Shown: piece after piece, positions 7,808-17,500 of the stretch
How the letters are laid out: every line of letters starts with the position of its first letter
Numbering within the stretch: the stretch's first letter is position 1
NCBI GenBank assembly: GCA_905203765.1
Contig: CAJKXC010000021.1
Location: forward strand, 1 to 35,960
Source: an uncultured Bacteroides sp.
GTDB taxonomy: Bacteria; Bacteroidota; Bacteroidia; Bacteroidales; Bacteroidaceae
Direction of reading: 5' to 3'
Length of the DNA: 35,960 nucleotides
The notes under the pieces: model-generated
What the model was told of the DNA's origin: nothing
Databases searched by the model: none
The model's input: the letters and a program-made list of their open reading frames with translations, nothing else
Translations under genes and position numbers: made by a program

Positions 7808-8845
7808 TTATCCTTTGGCATTAAGCAGCGGCTTATATTTCTCCAATGCTTGCTCAAAAACTTTCCGCGCTTCGTCTATCGTCCCGTAAAACTCTCCGCC
7901 GGAAGCATTCAGGTGTCCGCCACCGTTGAAGAACTCGGCTGCCAGTTGGTTACAGGGGAAAGTGCCCACCGAACGTAAAGAGATCTTTATCATCGGCTTC
8001 TCTGTATCTTCGCGCAGGAAACAGGAGAAGATGACACCTTTAATACTCAAAGGGATATTCACAAACCCTTCGCTATCTCCACGGATATAGTCGAAACGGC
8101 CCTGTTCGTCCTTAGTAAGCGAGATCAAGGCTGCATGATGGCCGGGATATACCTTCATTTGCGACAGCACATAGCCCATCAACCGCAGGCGGCTCTCGGA
8201 GTAGGTATTGTAAACTTTACGGTAGATGGCGTCCTTGTCAATGCCTTTGGATAACAGCTCGCTGATGATGAAATAGATTTCGCGGTTATTGGAGTTGTAG
8301 GTGAATCCGCCGGTGTCGGTCATCATGCCTGTATAGATACACTCCGCCCCTTCCTTCGTGATGTCGCTGAAGTAGCCCATACGGCAAATCAGGCGGAAGA
8401 CAAGTTCCGAAGTAGAAGATATTTCAGGATGTGAAATGATAATCTTGCAGAATTCCTCGGGATGCAGATGGTGGTCTATCAATATCTTCCGGGCAGGAGA
8501 TGCAAGAACGGCATCGCCCATTGCATCAATACGATGAATGGCGTTGAAGTCCAGGCAGCAAATGATATCCGCTTCGGCAATCAGTTTATCGGCAAACTCC
8601 TTGTAGCGGTCATACAAAAGGATATCCTTACTTCCGGGCATCCATTTCAGGAAGTCGGGAAAGGCATTGGGCACGATGACATTCGCCGTTTTGCCCTGGG
8701 AGTCGAGGAAGTGCCACAAACCCAGGGAAGAGCCGATGGCATCCCCATCGGGTGCTACGTGTGAAACGATCACGATCTTGTCTGCACGGTCGAACCATTT
8801 GGTGAAATGGTCTATCTTGGATTGTTCTATTACTTTAGTCAGCAT
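7808..8845 (-). CDS. nrnA: DHH-family phosphoesterase, bifunctional oligoribonuclease/pAp phosphatase type
   Basis: A 345-residue cytoplasmic phosphoesterase. DHH motifs are in order: HVAPDGDAIGS (29-39, metal ligands His29, Asp33, Asp35), Asp99 in CLDFN, DHH at 124-126, and Asp177 in TDTGG. The C-terminal DHHA1 domain carries the substrate-binding NGGGHLNASGG near residue 310. NrnA-type enzymes degrade nano-RNAs and dephosphorylate 3'-phosphoadenosine 5'-phosphate; related family members cleave cyclic dinucleotides, so exact substrate is inferred. Length fits stand-alone NrnA. Start ATG at 8843-8845, 29 bp after a -7 element. It is followed by the DUF4827 gene, which has its own promoter. 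Confidence 0.88.
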   Translation of the reverse strand: MLTKVIEQSKIDHFTKWFDRADKIVIVSHVAPDGDAIGSSLGLWHFLDSQGKTANVIVPNAFPDFLKWMPGSKDILLYDRYKEFADKLIAEADIICCLDFNAIHRIDAMGDAVLASPARKILIDHHLHPEEFCKIIISHPEISSTSELVFRLICRMGYFSDITKEGAECIYTGMMTDTGGFTYNSNNREIYFIISELLSKGIDKDAIYRKVYNTYSESRLRLMGYVLSQMKVYPGHHAALISLTKDEQGRFDYIRGDSEGFVNIPLSIKGVIFSCFLREDTEKPMIKISLRSVGTFPCNQLAAEFFNGGGHLNASGGEFYGTIDEARKVFEQALEKYKPLLNAKG

Positions 8846-8874
8846 ATAATTTTCATCTATAACGTTTGAAGCGG

Positions 8875-8882
8875 CAAAAGTA
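8875..8882 (-). promoter_or_regulatory. -7 element ahead of nrnA
   Basis: TACTTTTG on the minus strand matches TAnnTTTG and lies 29 bp upstream of the nrnA ATG, inside the 53-bp gap after comEC. Confidence 0.65.
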
Positions 8883-8898
8883 CGAAAAGTTTATGGTT

Positions 8899-10980
8899 TT
8901 ATAGTAATATGCGGATAGAACCTTTATCGGAAAGAGAAAGATAGGAGATGCCCAGGCGGATGCAGTCGTTGATGATTCTATTCTGATAATAGGCGGAAAG
9001 AGAGGAATCGAGCACTACTCTTTTGATGGAAAACAGAGAGGTGAGTTCGGCAATACGCCCTTTGTAGCCTTGGGAAATATAAAGGTAGTCGATAGCTATC
9101 GGGCGGACAGACGTTTTGTGTTGCCAACGGGCATCGTGAAGGAAGCAGATACGTTTGTCGGCATAAGAGATAATCTGGTTTCTTACGGACAGGCCTTCGG
9201 TAGAATAATCGCCGGTTATGAGTTGGGGAGTATCCAGGTGCAAACGGTTCCAATAGGAAGAAAGGGTGTACTGCAAACGCGATACATCCGGCAGACTGTC
9301 GGCACATGCCAGCCAGGAACGACTGCCGTCCGTCATGCAATGAACTACCGGACAACCCTTCACGCTGTAGAAAGTGATGCTCCGGTGAGGAGCATTGGAG
9401 AAGATAGAAACGGAATGATAGGAAACCAGCAGCAACAGTGCAAGCAATGCTGCATAAACGTTGCGGGCAGTACGCCTGGTGATGCCATTGTATGCCCACA
9501 CAAGGAAGAAATAAAATAGCAGAACTTCCCATACATCCGTCCAAATGCCGTCGACCGAAGCTGCGGGAAGCTGCTCTATCCATTGGAGCACTGCATTCTG
9601 AACACGCACCAAGGCATCTACTACCGATGCAAACGCGTGCTGCAAAAAGGTGAAAGGAGTCAGCATCAGCAGGAAAACAGCCGAATAAAGAATCAGTGAC
9701 ACCATTGGGATAACCCACAGATTAGTCAGCAGGAAATGGGTGGAGAAGCGGGAGAAATAAAGCAGAACCAAAGGAGCCGTGCCCAGCTGGGCGGCTACGG
9801 ATATGGTTATCAATCCCCATACATAGCGCAAGGAGAGGTTCTTGACTTTCCAAAGGGCATACAACTTAGGCTGGAAAATCAGAATCGCAGCTACTGCCGA
9901 AAAGGATAGCTGAAAGCCTACGTCGAAAAGCCAGGCGGGATAACAGAGCAACATCAAAAAGGCGGTGGCTGCAAGCGTATTCAGGGTTATAGGTTTCTCC
10001 GGTTGCAAGCTGGCAAGCGCCAGCAGCGAGAACATAATAACCGACCGCACCACCGAAGACGACAATCCGGTAAGGAAAGCGAAGCTCCATAGTAAAAGGA
10101 TGATAAGTAAAACCAAGACAGGCTTCAAACGCTTCCATCGTATCCATAAAGAAGATGAAACCAGCCAGAACAGTGCATAAAGAAATCCGATGTGCAGCCC
10201 CGAAAGTGCCAGCACATGGCTGGCGCCCGCCACGGAATAAGTTTCTATGATGTCGTCGCTCAATTCATCCTTATCGCCCACCGTGAGTGCGGAGAGTACC
10301 GCCAACTCATCGTTGCCGAAGCCTAAGTTGCGGTAGAGGGAGACAATCTTTTCGCGATAGTCCAATGCCCGTTGACGCAAACTACGTGAAGCATCATGCC
10401 CCACTACCTTCCAATGTCCCGCAGCCACGTAAGCCGTACCACTGCCGCCCTTCCGCTTCAGGTAACGGGCATAATCAAATTCATCGGGATTACCGTTATT
10501 TACCGGAGAAGAAAGACGGGTATGTATCAGCAGTTCATCGCCTCGCCGCAAGGCGTCTGCTGTGGAGTCCTTCGGGAAATAGAGTAGAAAAAGATTGTTC
10601 CGGGAGCTGGAGATAACCGTATCGCGGCGAAATTCCGCCAATAAGGAAGCACGGCAAAGGATACTGCGCTCCTTCATTTCCGGTTTTTCCTGAATGCGAA
10701 TCTTATAGACGGCGGCTTTATCAGAAAAGGAATAATCAGTCTGTATCAACTGCCGGCTCATCAGATAAAAGCCCAAGCCGAAAAGGAAAAGGTACACCCC
10801 CACCCCATACAGCCAACGGCAATATCTGTAACAACCAAGGATGAAGACAAGAAGCAAAAGACCTGCCGGATAGTTCCACGCCGGAAGCAGATGAGGAAAC
10901 GCATCTCCACATAAGATTCCAACAACCAACGGCATCAAGAGTCGAAGGAAAGGATGCCGTTGCAAATAACCGATTATCAA
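8899..10980 (-). CDS. comEC: ComEC/Rec2-family DNA-uptake channel protein, degenerate C-terminal domain
   Basis: A 693-residue polytopic inner-membrane protein. The N-terminal third has several membrane segments and a soluble DUF4131-like part; the central competence domain carries the hallmark VLALSGLHIGFLYALFW. ComEC proteins form the channel that brings single-stranded DNA across the inner membrane. After the membrane part, about 160 residues resemble a metallo-beta-lactamase fold, but the place where the metal motif belongs (IDYLYISQGYKGRIAEL, from residue 630) lacks the HxHxDH histidines, so nuclease activity from this domain is unlikely. The start is probably TTG at 10978-10980: an in-frame TAA four to six bases upstream rules out anything earlier, and the next ATG is codon 16. 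It follows rpe by 66 bp and is likely cotranscribed with it. Confidence 0.9.
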   Translation of the reverse strand: MIIGYLQRHPFLRLLMPLVVGILCGDAFPHLLPAWNYPAGLLLLVFILGCYRYCRWLYGVGVYLFLFGLGFYLMSRQLIQTDYSFSDKAAVYKIRIQEKPEMKERSILCRASLLAEFRRDTVISSSRNNLFLLYFPKDSTADALRRGDELLIHTRLSSPVNNGNPDEFDYARYLKRKGGSGTAYVAAGHWKVVGHDASRSLRQRALDYREKIVSLYRNLGFGNDELAVLSALTVGDKDELSDDIIETYSVAGASHVLALSGLHIGFLYALFWLVSSSLWIRWKRLKPVLVLLIILLLWSFAFLTGLSSSVVRSVIMFSLLALASLQPEKPITLNTLAATAFLMLLCYPAWLFDVGFQLSFSAVAAILIFQPKLYALWKVKNLSLRYVWGLITISVAAQLGTAPLVLLYFSRFSTHFLLTNLWVIPMVSLILYSAVFLLMLTPFTFLQHAFASVVDALVRVQNAVLQWIEQLPAASVDGIWTDVWEVLLFYFFLVWAYNGITRRTARNVYAALLALLLLVSYHSVSIFSNAPHRSITFYSVKGCPVVHCMTDGSRSWLACADSLPDVSRLQYTLSSYWNRLHLDTPQLITGDYSTEGLSVRNQIISYADKRICFLHDARWQHKTSVRPIAIDYLYISQGYKGRIAELTSLFSIKRVVLDSSLSAYYQNRIINDCIRLGISYLSLSDKGSIRILL

Positions 10981-11046
10981 GACTTAGCAGATTTTCTCCC
11001 CATTATAAAGCAAACAATTCTCCTTCCTCTTCAGGGGAACAAGGAG

Positions 11047-11697
11047 TTATAGATTTCTCAATGCCCTAATCGCTTCTTCAGGGTCAGGCGCAGAAAAGAC
11101 AGCATTCCCCGCCACCAGCACATCGGCACCAGCAGCTACCAGCCGCGCACCCGTCTCCAGGTTTACACCGCCATCCACCTCTATCAAGGCCTGTGAACCG
11201 GTAACCGTTATCAGTTCCCGCAATTCCTGCACCTTCACGATGGTATGCTCAATGAATTTCTGCCCCCCGAAACCCGGATTGACACTCATCACCAGCACCA
11301 TATACACATCTTCTATAATATCTCTCAGTAGAGACACAGGCGTTGCCGGATTAATCGTCACCGCCGGTTGCATCCCCGCCTCACGTATCTGCTGCACCAC
11401 CCGGTGCAGATGCGGGCAAGCCTCGTAATGTACATTCATAACGTGCGCTCCCAAAGCCTTCACTTCCGGAATGAACTTCTCCGGCTGCACAATCATCAGA
11501 TGTACATCCAAAGGTTTCTGCGACAGCTTTGCCACATACTTCAGTACCGGGAAACCGAAAGAAATATTCGGAACAAACACACCGTCCATAACGTCGATAT
11601 GCACCCATTCGGCCTCACTTCGGTTAATCATTTCAATATCCTTTGCCAGATAACCGAAATCGGCGGACAAGATAGAGGGAGATATGATTGGTTTCAT
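11047..11697 (-). CDS. rpe: Ribulose-phosphate 3-epimerase
   Basis: A 216-residue TIM-barrel enzyme of the pentose phosphate pathway that interconverts ribulose-5-phosphate and xylulose-5-phosphate. It starts with the family opening MKPIISPSILSADF. Metal and catalytic residues are present: His33 and Asp35 (HIDVMDG), His66 (DVHLM), Asp175 (IEVDGG); the phosphate loop includes VNPGFGGQKF. The start is set at the ATG 11695-11697, because the frame's 28 extra upstream codons have no homologous character, reach into the preceding regulator gene and cross a -7 promoter element. Full length for the family. It is followed by comEC. Confidence 0.96.
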   Translation of the reverse strand: MKPIISPSILSADFGYLAKDIEMINRSEAEWVHIDVMDGVFVPNISFGFPVLKYVAKLSQKPLDVHLMIVQPEKFIPEVKALGAHVMNVHYEACPHLHRVVQQIREAGMQPAVTINPATPVSLLRDIIEDVYMVLVMSVNPGFGGQKFIEHTIVKVQELRELITVTGSQALIEVDGGVNLETGARLVAAGADVLVAGNAVFSAPDPEEAIRALRNL

Positions 11698-11736
11698 AAT
11701 GCTACATTCTAAAGGGTTATATATCTTAATAACGTA

Positions 11737-11744
11737 CAAATGTA
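11737..11744 (-). promoter_or_regulatory. -7 element ahead of rpe
   Basis: TACATTTG on the minus strand matches TAnnTTTG, 39 bp upstream of the rpe ATG, in the 67-bp gap after the response regulator gene. It suggests rpe-comEC can be transcribed independently of the efflux/regulator operon. Confidence 0.6.
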
Positions 11745-11764
11745 GACAAAAGATTTCAAATCGC

Positions 11765-12529
11765 CTAACGTTCTCCTGCAAACCATTCTTTAAACTCTCC
11801 TACGCGTGCTTTGCTGACAAGAATCTTTTCGGGCGTAGCCATGCGCAGATTAATGGCAAGCCGGTTATTGAACCATAAATCAATATCTTTTATAGCAGTT
11901 TTTGATATGAGATATTGCCTGTTGGCACGGAAAAAAGAGACAGGATTCAGGCACTCTGCCAGTTCGTCCAATGTCTGGGTAAGTACATATTCTTTGCCTT
12001 CCGCCGTCACAGCTTTCACAATCCCTTCCGCAATATAGAAATAAGAAACCGTATCTACCGCCAAAGGCATCAGCTTATCTCCCTTGACCGGCACCAGGAA
12101 ATGAGTCTTATAGCTTTCTTCGCGCTTCAACGTCCGTATCAGCCGTAAGAAGTCCGGCTCGTCCGAGTGTGTTCCGTGCAAGTGTTCCAGCTTGGCAAGT
12201 GCCGCCCGCACTTCTTCTTCCCCGATAGGCTTCAGCAGATAATCTATACTGTTCACCTTGAATGCCCGCAAAGCATATTCATCGTAAGCCGTGGTGAAGA
12301 TGATAGGACAAGTAATATCGGCATGCTCAAAGATTTCAAAGGCCGAACCGTCTGCCAGGTGAATATCCAGGAACACCAGTTCGGGCATGGAGTGGACGGC
12401 AAACCAGTCTATCGCATCTGCCACGCTGTCCAATATGCCTATTACTTCCAGGTCGGGAGCAACCTGCTCCAACACCGCCGTCAGGTTACGGACGGCAGCT
12501 TTCTCGTCTTCTATAATCAAAGCCTTCAT
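11765..12529 (-). CDS. LytTR-type response regulator
   Basis: A 254-residue two-component response regulator. The receiver domain (1-115) has the acidic pocket (Glu7, Asp8), the phosphoacceptor Asp55 (LVFLDIHLADG), a Thr-Thr pair at 79-80 and Lys100 (YLLKP). A LytTR DNA-binding domain (about 138-250) carries VSFFRANRQYLISKTAI, the typical core. Such regulators bind direct repeats upstream of target genes. It starts 12 bp after the histidine kinase gene and is the last gene of the efflux-kinase-regulator run. By position it probably controls the efflux pump or responds to the same stress; targets are not proven. Confidence 0.93.
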   Translation of the reverse strand: MKALIIEDEKAAVRNLTAVLEQVAPDLEVIGILDSVADAIDWFAVHSMPELVFLDIHLADGSAFEIFEHADITCPIIFTTAYDEYALRAFKVNSIDYLLKPIGEEEVRAALAKLEHLHGTHSDEPDFLRLIRTLKREESYKTHFLVPVKGDKLMPLAVDTVSYFYIAEGIVKAVTAEGKEYVLTQTLDELAECLNPVSFFRANRQYLISKTAIKDIDLWFNNRLAINLRMATPEKILVSKARVGEFKEWFAGER

Positions 12530-12541
12530 CGGATATGAGCT

Positions 12542-13615
12542 TTAAGGTTTAACAAGCGGAACGCAAACGCTGAACTTTCCGTTAGCCTCGGTTATCTGTA
12601 TGTCCTTGCCCAACAGCAGTTCATATCGTTTGGAAAGATTGGCGAGTCCTATCCCCGTGCCTGAAGAGACCGTGCGGCGAAGCTGCAAATCATTGTCGAT
12701 GCACAAGCGGGGTTCCTCTCCCTCGGATGCCGCCACGGTTCTGATTTCAATCGTAAGCGGGTTACGGTTGCTGATTTCATTGTGCTTGATGGCATTCTCC
12801 ACCAAGGTCTGGACCGAAAGCGGCGGCAAGCGGTAATCCATTAAACGCTCGTCCACCTCTATCGCAAAATGAAGGTTGTCTTCATAGCGCATCTTCATCA
12901 GAAAGATGTAAGCGTCTACAAAATCCATTTCCTCTCTCAGCGTAACGGTATGCGTATCGTTCTCCTGAAGCGTGTACCGCAGAACACGGGACAGTTCGCG
13001 AATATAATCCTGTGCCTTCTCCGGGCTTTCGCGTACCAAAGACTGGAGCGTATTAAGCGAGTTGAACAGCATGTGCGGATTCAACTGGTTCTTCAACGCC
13101 TGGTACTGATTCTGAATGTTCTCGGCAAGTAGCTTACCGTTTTGCAGCACTACTTCCTGACGTTCGCGTATCAGATAGCTGATGTAGCAGGTTCCCGTAA
13201 CAATCAGGCTTATGATAAGGTCGCGTATCGGATGTAGATAGTGATGCACCATCGCATCGATAGCCGGGATATTGAAATTGCGGTGCAGATAGACGAACAG
13301 TTCTCCAAGCAGCCTGCTCAATAGCCACGTGAGCATGAATGACAATGCCACTTTCCACCAGGACATGCGTATTGCCGGATTATTAAATCCGAACAACAAC
13401 GTATTCACAATGAAAAGTATCAGGAGCGAAAGGAAAGTATATCCGACTTCAAACAGCACATCTACCGGAGACATGCCCGGGAACAGCATCTGTTGCTCCA
13501 ATGCATCCGTCAGTGATACCAGTTCGGGGAAATGTATCAGGAAACCGACGACGAGCGACACAAGCACCGTCAACTGGATATACTTCTTGTTTGTTCTTAT
13601 CATTCGTAAAATCAT
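12542..13615 (-). CDS. LytS-type sensor histidine kinase
   Basis: A 357-residue membrane kinase of the His_kinase (PF06580) type. About four membrane segments fill the first 150 residues with no sizeable extracytoplasmic sensor domain. The phosphorylated His181 is in NQLNPHMLFNSLNTLQSL; the ATP-binding N-box is VQTLVENAIKHNEI and the G-box is GTGIGLANLSKRYELL. ATG at 13613-13615 is preferred because GGAGA lies six bases upstream; the frame extends five more codons to a TTG at 13630 that overlaps a -7 promoter element, and another ATG follows at 13603. It lies 32 bp after the adaptor gene and 12 bp before its partner regulator. Confidence 0.92.
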   Translation of the reverse strand: MILRMIRTNKKYIQLTVLVSLVVGFLIHFPELVSLTDALEQQMLFPGMSPVDVLFEVGYTFLSLLILFIVNTLLFGFNNPAIRMSWWKVALSFMLTWLLSRLLGELFVYLHRNFNIPAIDAMVHHYLHPIRDLIISLIVTGTCYISYLIRERQEVVLQNGKLLAENIQNQYQALKNQLNPHMLFNSLNTLQSLVRESPEKAQDYIRELSRVLRYTLQENDTHTVTLREEMDFVDAYIFLMKMRYEDNLHFAIEVDERLMDYRLPPLSVQTLVENAIKHNEISNRNPLTIEIRTVAASEGEEPRLCIDNDLQLRRTVSSGTGIGLANLSKRYELLLGKDIQITEANGKFSVCVPLVKP

Positions 13616-13627
13616 TTGTATTCTCCG

Positions 13628-13635
13628 CAAAGATA
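13628..13635 (-). promoter_or_regulatory. Possible internal promoter ahead of the kinase-regulator pair
   Basis: TATCTTTG on the minus strand fits TAnnTTTG, between the adaptor and kinase genes. Used, it would give a very short leader starting near the GGAGA ribosome-binding site, and would uncouple the two-component genes from the pump operon. Confidence 0.5.
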
Positions 13636-13647
13636 ATAATTCTTACT

Positions 13648-14547
13648 TTATTCCTTTTCCATTCTGGCAGATACATACATACCGGGACGGAATAAGGGAC
13701 TTGCATCCGCCACCTTTGCATACAGTTCGATGGAACGGTTGGCATCATCCACCTGCTGGCCTATGGACACCAGGGTGGCATGGAAAGTAACCTTTCCCAA
13801 ACCGTTCACCCGGAACTGTACGCGGCTGCCGACAGCCATGCCTGCCAAATCCTTCTCATAGGCTGTGAGGCGTACCATCGTCTGGCTTTTGTCAATGAGG
13901 TCGCAAAGCGGTTCGCCTACATTCAGGTATTTCCCCAGATTGGCCTGCACGTTGCTGATGTATCCGTTAATAGGAGCTTTTACCTCTATGTAGGGGTGGA
14001 TGCCGGTCGTATTCAGAGTTTCCGGTTCAACACCCAACAGACGAAGCCGGGCTGCGGCAGCTTGCAGGCGGCTCTTCATGGAGAGGTAATCGGCTTTGCT
14101 CTGTTGCAGTTTCTTCTGCGATGCCGCTTCTTCCCGTGACAGGTTCTGTTGACGTTGGTATTCAGCTTCCAGATACTCCAACTGTGCACGGCTGTCCAGG
14201 TAGGCTTGTTGCAAATCAATGAAATCGGGATTCTCCAGGATACCCAATAAGGTGCCTTTACGGACGTGAGTGCCTGGTAGCAAAGAGAGTTCCTTCACTA
14301 TTCCGCCCATGCTGAGTGTTACGGTAGCAAAGTTCTGGGGCGGAATCACCAGTACCCCATTAAAAGAGGCGGGGTTGGCAATGGCTGTCGCCGAAGTCAC
14401 GCCATCTACCTGCACGGTATCGGGAACGGCGGATGCCACAATCATTGTATCGGAAGACGGGGTTTCGGTTTTATTTTCGATTTGTTTATTCGAAGAATCG
14501 CAGGATGCCAACAGCAAAACTGCAATGGGGAGAAATATCTTTTTCAT
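13648..14547 (-). CDS. RND efflux periplasmic adaptor lipoprotein (CusB/HlyD-like)
   Basis: A 299-residue membrane-fusion protein. The signal peptide ends in a lipobox with Cys16 (LLASC), so it is probably lipid-anchored in the periplasm. It shows the adaptor layout: an N-terminal lipoyl half (LLPGTHVRKGTLLGILENPD), a coiled-coil hairpin at about 118-165 rich in Gln, Glu and Lys, the second lipoyl half (IEVKAPINGYISNVQANLGKYL), then a beta-barrel domain. It would link the RND pump in the inner membrane to the outer-membrane channel. It starts 14 bp after the pump gene. It is shorter than many CusB proteins and has no extra N-terminal metal-binding segment that I can see. Confidence 0.9.
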   Translation of the reverse strand: MKKIFLPIAVLLLASCDSSNKQIENKTETPSSDTMIVASAVPDTVQVDGVTSATAIANPASFNGVLVIPPQNFATVTLSMGGIVKELSLLPGTHVRKGTLLGILENPDFIDLQQAYLDSRAQLEYLEAEYQRQQNLSREEAASQKKLQQSKADYLSMKSRLQAAAARLRLLGVEPETLNTTGIHPYIEVKAPINGYISNVQANLGKYLNVGEPLCDLIDKSQTMVRLTAYEKDLAGMAVGSRVQFRVNGLGKVTFHATLVSIGQQVDDANRSIELYAKVADASPLFRPGMYVSARMEKE

Positions 14548-14561
14548 ATCCTAAACAGGTA

Positions 14562-17500
14562 TTATTGGTGGTACAATTCATATTCCAAGGCAGCCACATT
14601 GTATTGGTAGACTGCTTCGATATATCCTTTCTTTATCTCGCGGGCGGCATTCATACTCTGCACATACTCGGTGATGTCCGTTTCGCTCTCCCGGAATTGC
14701 AGGTCGGCAGTCTTTATCAGATTGTCCGCCTCGGCAAGAGCGGTCGTAGTATAGAAACGAATGCTTTCGCCATAGCGGCGGATGCTGGCACGAAGTTCCG
14801 CCACCCGGTTGTTGAGTTCACGTACATTAGCGTCGGCCTGGGTTTGGGCTATATTACGTTCGAACTTGGCTTGCCGTACTTTGCTGCGTTGCGGCAGGAA
14901 CCAGACAGGAAACGATACGCCCACCATCCAGGAGTCCAGCCCTTTATCCGGAAGGATATTCTGGCGGACATAACCCAATGAAAGTTCGGGGAAGAAGCGG
15001 CTGCGTTCAATATTCAGCATCGCCTGCTTCTCGCCGACCTGGCTCTGGAAGTATTTCAGATGGGCGGCAGAAAGTGCCAAAGTATCTGCACTGACCGGAT
15101 AAATCTGTATCGACGTTTCATCCGGAATAACCGGAAAGTCCGTATAGCATGTCCATTGCAGGCGGGAAGCAGCGAGTTTCAACTCTTCTTCCGCCTGAAA
15201 CAGCTTATTGCGCATATCTGCGGCAATGGTGGAAGTCATGCTTTTCTCCAAAAGGGTAATCTCCCCTTGCCGGTAGCGCAGTTCACCCGCTTTTTGTACA
15301 CGGTCTGCCCAGTCGCTCTGTTCCTTATACATTTCCCGAAGGTTCCAGGCATACAGATAGTAGGTCCAGGCACGCTTCACTTCGGCTTTTACCTCTTTCT
15401 CAACCATCTGCTTATAATAAGTGCCGGTGACAACCTGCTTGTTGACAAGAGCATTCTTGTAGAATGGGGTCAGAAGGGAGCCGATAGGCTGGGTCACTGC
15501 CATTTCCTTGTCTTTACGCTCCGTACCGTTAAGCTGTCCCCAGGAATAGGAAAACTCGGTAGACGACAGTTCAACGACTTCGCCGCGAGTGGCGCGGACG
15601 CGTTTAATGTCTGTCTCGGCTATCCGCAATCGCGGATTGTTCTTCAGAGCCATTTCGATGGCTTGCTCCAGATTAATGGTCCCGGGCGTTTCCTGTGCAT
15701 CGGCATGTATAGGCACACCCATCAATAACACGAAGAAACTAAGACCGAACCATTTCATCATTTTACTATGTCGCAACATAACTGTAGAATTTACAATGTG
15801 ATAGAATACGGGGATAATCAATAGCGTCAGTACGGTAGATACAATCAATCCGCCGATTACAACCGTTGCCAACGGGCGTTGGACTTCCGCTCCCGCAGAA
15901 GTGGCGATAGCCATCGGAACAAAGCCCAACGAAGCAACCAGCCCGGTCAGGAATACCGGTCGGAGCAAGTGAGGACAGCTTTCGCGAATAATGCGTGAAG
16001 TACCCATAGGATATTTGGTGCTTGCACGGCTATCGTTAAAGTGGTTGATCATCAGGATGCCATTGAGCACCGCCACTCCGAACAAGGCAATAAAGCCCAC
16101 ACCCGCCGAGATACTGAAAGGAAGTCCGCGCAACCACAATGCCAGGATTCCCCCGATGAGGGACAGAGGTACCGTGCTGAACACCACTAAAGTATAAGTA
16201 ACCGATTTAAAGGCGAAGAAGAGCAACAGTAAAATCAACAGTAATGCTACCGGTACGACTATCAGCAAAGTATCAATGGCGTTCTGTAAATTCTCGAACT
16301 GCCCGCCATACGAGAAGTAATAACCCGGTTTCAGTTTGATGTTCTGCTCCAATGTACTTTGAATTTCGCTTACTACCTGCTGTATGTCCGCATCGCGTAC
16401 ATTCACTCCGATAACAATTCGCCGCTTGGTCGCATCCCGGTTTATCTGTAAGGGGCCGCTTATCAAATCAATGGTTGCCACCTCGCTCACCGGAATCTGT
16501 ATGCCTTCCGTGGTACGGACAAACAGTTTGTCAAGGTTCAAATCCTTCACCTTGTCATAATCCAGGCGGAGCACCAGGTCAAAGCGGCGTTCGTTTTCAA
16601 AGACTACACCGGCGGCTTCACCGGCATACGCCGTGCGGACAATCGTATTGAGCTCTTCGATATTAATTCCGTAACGGGCTATCTTGGCACGATTATACTG
16701 TACCACCAATTGAGGCAACCCCATTGCCTGCTCCACAATAACGTCGGAAGCACCGGGAATCTTTTCCACATATCCCGCCACCTCTTTTGCCTTGGAGTAT
16801 AATTCTTCCATGTCTTCTCCGTACAGTTTGACGGCAATATCGGCTTTAGCACCGGTCATCAGTTCATTAAAACGGAGCTGGATAGGCTGGGAGAAATTGA
16901 ACTCGGCACGCTCGGCAAGGGGTTCCAGGGCATTCTTCATCTTCTCTACCATCTCGGCGCGACTGGAAGCGCTGGTCCATTCCTTAAACGGCTTCATAAT
17001 AATCATCACATCGGCATCTTCAACCGCCATCGGGTCGGTAGGTACCTCAGCCGTACCAATCTTTGCCACCACGTGCTTGATTTCCGGAAATTCATCTTTC
17101 AATGTCTTCTCCGCCAGCCGGGAAACTTCAATGCTTTCCGTAAGCGAACTTCCTGCGGGAAGCGTCATTTGCATCGCAAAATCTCCTTCGTCCAACGTCG
17201 GGATGAACTCTGCGCCCAGTCTGGTAAATAAGAACAAGCTGAAAGCCAGTGCCAGGAAAGCGGCAGTAACAGTGAGACGCACATGGCGCAAGCACCCATT
17301 CAACGCCCGGTGATAGACTATATTCAATTTATCAAAGAAGTGGTCGGCAAACACCTTCCTGTTCTTAATGGTACGCTTCAAGAAAAGGGAAGCCATCATC
17401 GGGACGTAAGTAAGGGATAACAGCAGAGCGCCGATAATACAGAAAACCAACGTCTTTGCCATCGGAGTGAAGTACTTGCCTTCAATGCCTGTCAACGTCA

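Noticed and set aside
15733..15779. Separate TolC gene starting at the internal ATG of the pump fusion
   Set aside because: The frame is continuous with no stop and no ribosome-binding site before the internal Met codons; a fusion is the simpler reading, with internal re-initiation left untested.
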